Source of the DNA: Acephala macrosclerotiorum
Lineage: Eukaryota; Ascomycota; Leotiomycetes; Helotiales; Mollisiaceae
Assembly (NCBI GenBank): GCA_014904845.1
Contig: MU119829.1
Span: forward strand, 1 to 17,049
Length of the DNA stretch: 17,049 nt
Direction: 5' to 3'
This document shows positions 10,377 through 17,049 of this stretch, piece by piece. A model generated the notes under the pieces. That model made no database searches, was not told the DNA's origin, and saw only the letters and a program-made list of their open reading frames with translations. Made by a program: the position numbers and the translations under genes. The first letter of the stretch is position 1, and each line of letters begins with the position of its first letter.

Positions 10377-12410
10377 TTTTTATTTTTACGTATATTTTTA
10401 TTTTTAACGAATTTAAAACTTTAAAACAAATTATAAAATTTTCAATTTAATTATAATAAAAAAAATTATTAAAAATAAATACAATTTTTTAATTAAAAAT
10501 AAAATATAAATATTAAAAAATTACTCGTTTAATCGAAAATTTCTTACGAATAAATAAATTTTTAAAATTAAAAAAATATATATATAAATTTTTTTTATAA
10601 TACAAAATTCATTAAATAATTTATAGTTTTAAATAACGAGAAAAAATTGATTTTTATAAAACATTTATTTTTATAATTAAATTTATAAATTATAAAACTC
10701 TTTTTATTATAATTATTATTTTTAATTAAAAATTTAAATAAATAAATATAAAAATAATATTTTTTTTACAAAAAAATTAATATTAATATTTAAATCGAAT
10801 TATTTACGAAAGATAATATTATTAATATTATTAAATTTCGAAAAAAATTTTACGATTTAAAATAATTATTTCACGTATAATATAATACTTTTATCGCATT
10901 TCTAAAAAAAAATTTAAATTCAAAATACTAAATACAAATTTTTTCGTTTTTTATAAAAACGATTTAATTATTACAATTTATATAAACGATTTTTTATTAT
11001 TAAAATTTTTAAATTAAATATCGACGTTTTTAAAATTAATTTTAATAAACGATTTAAAATATTCGATTTCGATATTTACTATTTTTATTTTAATATAAAA
11101 ATTATTCGAAATTATTTACATCGAATTTTACGATTTTTTTAAATTGTATATTTTCAAAAAATCTTTAAAAACTATTAAATATACAATTGTAACAATATTA
11201 AAACACTTATAAAAATCTCGAATCGATTTATATTTACGAAAAACGATTATAAAATTAAATTAAAATTTTGAAAAAAATATTAATTAATTATTAATTTTTT
11301 TATATATATTATATTTAATATTCGATTTAATCTAATTTTTATCGTTTTTATTATTTTTTAATTTTTTTCGAATTTTATTAAAATTTATATAGCGATCGTT
11401 AAACGAATTTTCAAATACGTCAAATATATTTTATATATAAATTTAATATTTTACGAGTTTTTTCAATTATTAAACGATTTTACGAACTCGAATTAAACAA
11501 AAAATCTTAATATTCGATAATCAACTTTTAATTACATTTTCAATCTCGATTTTATTACTATTTTTTAATTCTCGAAATATTAATCTATAATTTTTTTTTT
11601 TTTTTATAAAATCAAATATATTAAATAAATTAATACTATTAAAAAAAATTATTAAATTATAAAATTTCTTTCAATAAATCAATAAAAATTTAAATCTCGA
11701 TCAAAAAACAATAATTATTTATAAAAATAATTAAAATATTATTATTTTAATTAAAAATAATTAATTTTACAATCGAATTAAATATATTAAAATTTATTAT
11801 TATTTTATTTATAAAAAAATCATTAAAAATTATATCGATTTACAATGTATTTTTATTTAAAAGTAAATTGCGAATAATTTAATTAAATTTTTATTTCAAA
11901 ACAAATTTAACGTATTTCAAAAATTTATAAAAATTAAATAAATTTTTTTATTCAAAAAAAAAATAATTTTAATAGTTTTATTATTTAAATATTAATCAAA
12001 AAAAATTTATTTGAATACGATTTTTATTTTTTTTTTTTTTTATTTGTCTATAAATTGTTTATATACTTTTTATATTTTTTTTATTTTTAATTACAAATCA
12101 AAATATTTATTTTTTATATTTATTATTTTTTTATAAATCGTTTTTTTTTATTAAATTTTAATTGTAATTTATCGAAAGTTTTAATTAGTTTTTTTATAAT
12201 ATATAAAAACTTATTTCTATTTTTTATATATAAATACTATAAAAGTTTTACTTGTATAAAAATATTAAAAAAGCAAATTTAAATTTAAAATACGTATTTA
12301 CGATACGTGTTTTCAATTTTTTATATAATCTTTTTATGCATATAAGAGATTTCTAATTCTTTTTATATTTTATATCGAATATATATTCAATTATATTTCT
12401 CAACAAATTC
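10377..12410 (+). repeat. Promoter-bearing segment C of unit 3 (LTR-like)
   Basis: No gene. C aligns with A at 10862-10894 and with B at 10483-10510 and 12379-12405. It keeps the region that B has lost near 6242-6250, so the deletion is private to B. The repeat at 11612-11627 is the most decayed version of the TCGAG series. Its end (12338-12405) matches B's end with five transitions and no transversion over 27 bp. C stops aligning with B shortly after 12405, where the unassigned block begins. Confidence 0.6.
12338..12348 (+). promoter_or_regulatory. TATA-like box of segment C
   Basis: GCATATAAGAG matches the position of B's TATATATAAAAGAG. Upstream at 12291-12309 lies TACGTATTTACGATACGTG, with two ACGT cores in the place of B's inverted repeat. 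Its position in the aligned copies is the evidence; activity is unlikely. Confidence 0.35.
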
Positions 12411-14430
12411 GAATACGTAAACGATATTTTTTTATATTGCGTTTTATATTTTTTCGATTTTAATATTGAATAATTTACTATAAACGTTTAAAGAATTTTA
12501 ATTTATAATAATATTAATAAAATTATATTTGTATTCGAAAAAATCGAAATAATTTATATTATTAAAAAATGTGAAAATTATAATTCGAATTATATTATTA
12601 ATAATAAATTTATTATTTATTTTATTATTATTATTTTTAAAAACGAATAATTGATTTTTAAATAATTAAAAATATAATTCGATAAAAAATTTAATTTTAA
12701 ATATTATATTATTAAACGTTTAATTAAAATTTGAAAATTTTTATTTTATATTTACGAGTTAATTTGTATAATAAATAAATTATTAGTTTTTTTATTTTGA
12801 AAAATAGTAATTATTTGCGTTTTATTATTAGTTTTATATAGTATAGAAATATAATACGCGAGAAAAAAAAAATCGATAAAATTTAATCGTCGAAATAAAA
12901 ACGAATAAATTAATACTAGAAATAGTAAATTTATAGAATTTATTAATAATATAATTTTGATTATAATAAAAAAAGTTTTTTTAATTTGAAAAATTATATT
13001 GAATATTATATTTTTTTGAGACGTAAATTTTTTATTAGAAAAAACAATTTTAAAAAAAGTAAAATTTCGTTTTATTATGAGATTATAAATAGTAAACGAA
13101 AAGTATTTATTAGTACGATAAATTTTTTTTTTTTTAATTAATTGAAATAAAATCGTAGAAATTCGAATACGAATTAAAATAAAAATTTAATAATTTTATA
13201 TTTTGTTTTTTAAATATAAAATTGATTTTACGAAAAAATTTAATAAAAAAATAATAATATGAAATTTCAAAAAATAATAAACAAATTTATTATTAATAAA
13301 TATAATAATTTTTTCGAACGATTTTAAATAAATTATTAATAAAATTCGATTTATAAATTACGATTATACGATTTATTAAAATAAAAAATAATTAATAATA
13401 AAATACGATTTAATTAATAATTTTTTATACGTTTTTAATATAAAAATTATTGATATTTGTAAAAATTTTAAATATGTAATAAAATTTAAATTTATAATTA
13501 ATAATAAACGATTTTAATTTTGTATAAATAATATATTAATAATTTAATATATTTGTAAAAAAAAAAAAATATATTTTAATAGATTTTTTTTAATATATAA
13601 AATATTATAGAAATATATAATATAAAAATTCGTTAAATTTCGAAATATATAAAAATTGAAAGTAATAAAACTATAAATATATTCGTAAATCGCGACGTAT
13701 TTAAACGATAATAAAATAATAATTTTACGTTAAAATCGATTATTATAAGTATTCGTTTTATTATAAAAAAACTTAAAAATTAAATACGAATAAAATAATA
13801 AATTTAAAATAAAATTAATTTTTTAAAATAATACAAAAATAGAAATTTTTTTTTATAACGTTAAATTAATATTAAAATTTAATTTTTTTCGTTTTATATT
13901 TTATCGTTTTTTAATATTTTGAATTTTTGATAAAGATTTTTTTTAGTATTATATAAAATATAATTACTTAAAAATTAAATTTATTTGTTTATATAATTTA
14001 TTTAAAATTTTAATATATTTTATATTTTATTAAAAAACGAGAAATCGTTTTATTATATAATTAAAAAATACGAGATTTTTTTTTTTATTATTAAAAAGAA
14101 AATTTGAAATTTATTTGCGTTTTTTTTAATCGTATTAAAAGATTTCATAGATTTTTTTGAAACTATAAATTTTTTTTTTGAAATTTATATTTATTAAAAT
14201 ATAATATAATAATATAACGTAGAAATAAAAAATATATTAAAAAAAATATATATATAAAATTCGAAATAATATAATATTATTTCGAAAAAATACAAATTAA
14301 AATATTTGAAATTAAAATTTTAATTTAATTTGATTTAATTTTACGTTTTATTACAATTTTTTTTTATTAGTTTTATAATCTCGAATTTTTAAATTATTTT
14401 TGTAATTTCGCAATTTTAATAATATAATTA
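12411..14430. other. Unassigned AT-rich block with reversed base asymmetry; no gene
   Basis: About 2 kb without an open frame. I could not align it by eye with any other part of the window, direct or reverse complement. It differs from its surroundings in that, from about 12540, guanines outside CG survive on the plus strand (TAGAAATAGTAAA at 12916-12928, GAAAGTAATAAAA at 13658-13670, GATTTCATAGA at 14141-14151) while cytosines outside CG are scarce. That is the mirror image of 7700-12400. Two readings are possible: an element inserted in the opposite orientation into unit 3, or another piece of the family whose other strand was mutated. The exact borders are uncertain by at least 100 bp. Confidence 0.5.
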
Positions 14431-14780
14431 ATTTTTTCTTGTATTTTTTAGTACTTTTTATAATTATTAATTATTATATATTTTTTTAATATATTATTTC
14501 GATCGAAAAAAAAAACTTTATTATATAATTCTTTTAATTAAATATTTGAATATAAAATACTTTTTAAAATAATTTTATATATAATTTTTTAATTTAATAC
14601 GTTATTATATTTTATTAAAATTTTTAAAATAATAAACTTTTATTTATTATTTGTTTAACGTAAATCAATATTATTATTATTATTATTATTACTATTTTTT
14701 ATATATATAAATATTTGGTTTTTTTTATATATTAATAATAAAAAATATTTATTATATATTTTTTAACAAATTATAAACTC
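14430..14780 (+). repeat. Fourth promoter-like end D (partial segment)
   Basis: The stretch 14690-14775 repeats the end of segment A: 14736-14753 equals 1991-2008 (18 identical bases), preceded by a TATA-like run (14699-14710) and followed by TATTTTTTAACA, matching TACTTTTTAATA of A and TACTTTTCAACA of B. Upstream, 14510-14640 resembles 1820-1940 only loosely. All of this is A and T runs, so a chance match is harder to exclude than for A to C. If real, it means that int3 belongs to D, and that C and the block form a separate, truncated copy. Confidence 0.4.
14670..14690. repeat. Microsatellite (ATT)7
   Basis: Seven uninterrupted ATT units stand just upstream of the TATA-like run of segment D. 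This is slippage in AT-only sequence; no function is implied. Confidence 0.9.
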
Positions 14781-15621
14781 GAATTTCACACGAGATTATT
14801 TATTTATTTAAAAATTATTTATTCAATTATTTATTTTTTATAATTCGAAATTTTATTTATTTTTTATTATTTATTAATTTTTTTTTTTCTATTTTTTTTT
14901 TAAATTTTCGATTATTTTAATTGATTTTTTTTAATTAATTTTATATAAAATTCAAATTAATTAAATTTTATTTATTTATTATAAATATAATTAATTAAAT
15001 TTAAATAAAAAACGATTATTTTTTTAAATTTTTATTTTTTTTGAAAAATTTAAAAAAACGTAAAATATTTTAATAATTTAAACAATTTCAAATACTCGAA
15101 AATTATTTTTTAAAATAATTTAAAATACGTATATTTTTATTATAATTTTATTTATAATTTTTTTTTTGATTTATTTCAAATTTAAATTTTATATTATTTT
15201 TAATATTTTAAAATAATTCGAATATTTTTTTTTATTTTATAAATATAAATTTTTTCGATTTTTAAATAAATTTTTTTTTAAATAAATATATATTTATAAA
15301 AATTTAAAACGTTTTTAAATATTTATTAAACTTTAAATAAAAAAAATAAAATTTTTTTAAAAATTTTTTTAATAAAAAAATATTATTATTTAAATTTTAA
15401 ACGAATTTTATTTATTTTCGTTTATTTTTTATTGCGTTTTTTTATTAGTTGAAAAAATTCTTTAAATTCTAATAATAATATTCGATTATATTAATTCAAA
15501 ATATTTTTATAAATATTATTACAATAATTAAATTTTTTTTTTTACGCGAAATATAAAACGTTAAAAACGATCGTAAACGAATTTTAATTCAAATTAAAAA
15601 AAATATTAAAAATTTAAACGA

Positions 15622-15648
15622 ATTGAATAAATTAAATAAATTGAATAA
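15622..15648. repeat. 9-bp tandem repeat ATTGAATAA, three copies
   Basis: ATTGAATAA (15622-15630), ATTAAATAA (15631-15639) and ATTGAATAA (15640-15648) follow one another. The middle copy differs by one G-to-A change, the same type of change that separates the large copies. Confidence 0.8.
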
Positions 15649-16910
15649 AAAAAAACGAAATAAATAAAAAAAAATATAAAATCGATAAAATATTACATTT
15701 TATATTTTTCGATTATATTTTTTATAAAAAAAAAAAAATTTAATTTTACAATATATAAATTATTTTTAAACGTTAAAATAATTATTTATAATTTTTAATT
15801 ATTTGTTAATCGAATTTTCTTATTTTTAAATTTTTTTTTTTATAAAATTTTTTATTACTAATAAAAAAACGAATTTAATTAATCGTAAATCGATTTAAAA
15901 AAAATTTTTAAATAATTGAAAATTTTTTATTAATATTTTTATTTTATATTTATAATGAATTTTTAAAAAAAAATTTAATATTATATTTTATTTTTTAAAT
16001 TGAAATCTCGTTTATTAATATACGCAATTTATATTATTATATTCGATTTCAAATAATAATTAAAAAAATTAATTCGATTTTTATTATAAAATCAACGAAT
16101 TTTTTATTATAAGTAATTTTAATTACATTATATAATAATTATTTAAATTGTATTTAATTACGAAATTTAAATTTAAAAATAATATAATTAATATAAAAAA
16201 ATTTATTTATAAAACGAAATATAATAAATAATTTTTATTTAAAATAATATATAATAAAAAGAAATTTATTTAAAATAATAATAATATTAAAATTATTTTA
16301 TTATTAAAAATCGATACAAATATAATAATTTAAAAAAATTTTTTTGATTAAATTTATCGAATATTAAATTCTTTTTATTTAAAATAATTTATTAAAATAA
16401 AAAAATTAATTAATTTTATTATACGTTTTTACGATTTTATTTTAATTAAATATAAAAATATTATTGATTTTTTAAATTAATAATAAATTAAAAAATTTTT
16501 ATAAAATAAATATTTTTATATTTATTGAATTAATTTTATAATTTTTTTAAAAATTTAAATTTATATACGAAATTTTTATTATAATATTTTAATAAATTTA
16601 TAATTTTATTTAAATATTTAAAAATTTTATAATCGAATAAAATATAATAATTCAAAAAATATTTAATAAAAAATAATAATAAAATTCGTTTATAATTAAA
16701 ATTAAAAACGTTTTTATAATTAATAATCGTTTATTAAATATTTAAAAATTTTGCAATTATTATAAAAAATTTTATTATATTAAAAAAAAAATAATAAATA
16801 AAAATTAAATAATATAAAAAATTTATTTTTAAAAAAATTAAAATTTTTAAATGAATTTATATCGTTTTTTATTTTATTTATAAAATTTATTAATATAATT
16901 ACGATTATAA

Positions 16911-16938
16911 TTTTTAATTTTTAATTTTTAATTTTTAA
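16911..16938. repeat. 7-bp tandem repeat TTTTTAA, four copies
   Basis: Four perfect units of TTTTTAA. This is simple slippage sequence shortly before the int2/int3 anchor at 16998; int2 has no equivalent array at 7880-7960. Confidence 0.85.
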
Positions 16939-17049
16939 TAATAAATCGATTTTTATATTTGTTTTTTTTTTCGTTTTCGTTTTTATTAAATTTTTTAAAA
17001 ACGATTGAATTATTAATATTAATTATATTAATCATATTATTATAAATCG

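Larger units (their letters stand above)
1..17049. mobile_element. Decayed direct array of a transposon-like repeat, possibly LTR retrotransposon copies
   Basis: The whole window consists of related, heavily mutated copies of one repeat family plus one unassigned block. Seen in the sequence: a promoter-like segment (A, B, C and probably D) alternates with an internal part (int1, int2, int3) in the same orientation, and copies align over long distances with steady offsets (5958 at the start of A/B, 4418 at the start of B/C, 4278 between int1 and int2). Known: fungal LTR retrotransposons often recombine into LTR-internal-LTR-internal arrays and are inactivated by RIP. Inferred: A to D are the terminal repeats. 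Against this, they would be long for LTRs (about 2 kb), terminal TG/CA ends and target-site duplications are not visible, and no Gag-Pol residues can be read in any frame. A tandem repeat of about 6 kb of another origin (subtelomeric or centromeric) is the main alternative. Confidence 0.45.
10377..17049 (+). repeat. Repeat unit 3 (interrupted, runs off the window)
   Basis: Third copy. Its start is set from 6065-6092 versus 10483-10510 (28 bp, differing only by CG/TA), an offset of 4418. Segment C (10377-12410) is followed by a block that does not align by eye (12411-14430), then by a second promoter-like end D (about 14430-14780), then by int3. Int3 is tied to unit 1 by 3167-3194 versus 16649-16676 (28 bp, two transitions) and to unit 2 by 7962-8006 versus 16998-17042 (45 bp, four transitions). 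Between the end of C and the int3 anchors there are about 3 kb more than in unit 1. An inserted element, or an additional partial copy, would explain this. The unit continues past 17049. Confidence 0.6.
14781..17049 (+). repeat. Internal part int3; no readable gene; runs off the window
   Basis: This is the most A+T-rich part of the window, with remaining G and C mostly in CG. It aligns with int1 from about 16205 (TTATTTATAAAACGAAAT against TTATTTATAAAACAAAAT near 2700) through 16568-16687 (3086-3206), and with int2 at 16998-17042. The stretch 14781-16200 is about 750 bp longer than the matching part of int1 (2041-2700), and I could not align it with confidence. No open frame is present. Confidence 0.55.

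Noticed and set aside
12411..14430. Reverse-complement copy of int1 or int2
   Set aside because: The reversed asymmetry suggests it, but I compared several stretches by eye in reverse complement (around 12830-12960 and 13060-13120) and found no match beyond chance A/T runs. A computed alignment is needed.
1..17049. Mitochondrial intergenic DNA of a yeast
   Set aside because: There are no GC clusters, no tRNA or rRNA, no mitochondrial gene piece, and CG dinucleotides are spread evenly. Large mutated direct repeats differing by transitions fit nuclear RIP better.
1..17049. Intergenic DNA of an organism with an extremely A+T-rich genome (anaerobic gut fungi, Plasmodium, Dictyostelium)
   Set aside because: Not fully excluded. 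Those genomes would normally show an exon with raised G+C within 17 kb, and composition alone does not explain copies that differ only by transitions.
1..17049. CRISPR array, tRNA, rRNA or other structured RNA
   Set aside because: No regularly spaced repeats with unique spacers and no cloverleaf or conserved rRNA strings were seen; the short tandem repeats have no spacers.
1..17049. Poly-T runs as terminators
   Set aside because: T runs of 8-12 bases occur throughout on both strands without preceding G+C stems, so they carry no information.

Overview
This window is almost pure A+T. By eye about one base in ten is G or C, and less in the last 2.5 kb. It has no gene I can support. Frames are closed every few codons, mostly by TAA, and the only two open stretches above 70 codons (37-255 minus, 492-710 plus) look like chance. 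Many of the surviving G residues sit in CG dinucleotides, and GC, GG and CC are very rare. This composition, together with repeat copies that differ by C/T and G/A changes, best fits an AT-rich, heterochromatic block of a filamentous fungus (probably an ascomycete) destroyed by repeat-induced point mutation (RIP) or a similar cytosine-deamination process. The organism assignment is inference.

The window is not random. It hides a degenerate tandem array of one repeat family, in direct orientation. Unit 1 spans about 1-5958, unit 2 about 5959-10376, and unit 3 runs from about 10377 past the window end. Eight hand-found ungapped anchors between copies total 243 bp with 18 differences, and all 18 are transitions. 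Each unit starts with a segment of about 1.7-2 kb that ends in a TATA-box region (A: 1-2040, B: 5959-7700, C: 10377-12410), followed by an 'internal' part (2041-5958, 7701-10376, and about 14781-17049). Unit 2 is about 1.5 kb shorter because of internal deletions. Unit 3 is longer: an unrelated-looking block of about 2 kb (12411-14430) and a fourth promoter-like end (D, about 14430-14780) lie between segment C and its internal part.

The alternation of a promoter-bearing segment with an internal part, A-int1-B-int2-C-(block)-D-int3, is what recombined or nested LTR retrotransposons look like, with A, B, C and D as long terminal repeats. However, a plain tandem repeat of about 6 kb would look the same, and no reverse transcriptase, integrase or other protein can be read, so the LTR reading stays a hypothesis. 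Copy B keeps the best-preserved promoter: a TATA box at 7616-7629 and an inverted repeat, TCACGT-CAA-ACGTGA, at 7585-7599.

The mutated strand changes along the window. From 1 to about 5900, and from 7700 to 12400, non-CpG cytosines survive on the plus strand and guanines are lost. Segment B (about 6000-7680) keeps both. From about 12540 to 14430 guanines survive and cytosines are lost. From about 14800 to the end few of either remain outside CG.
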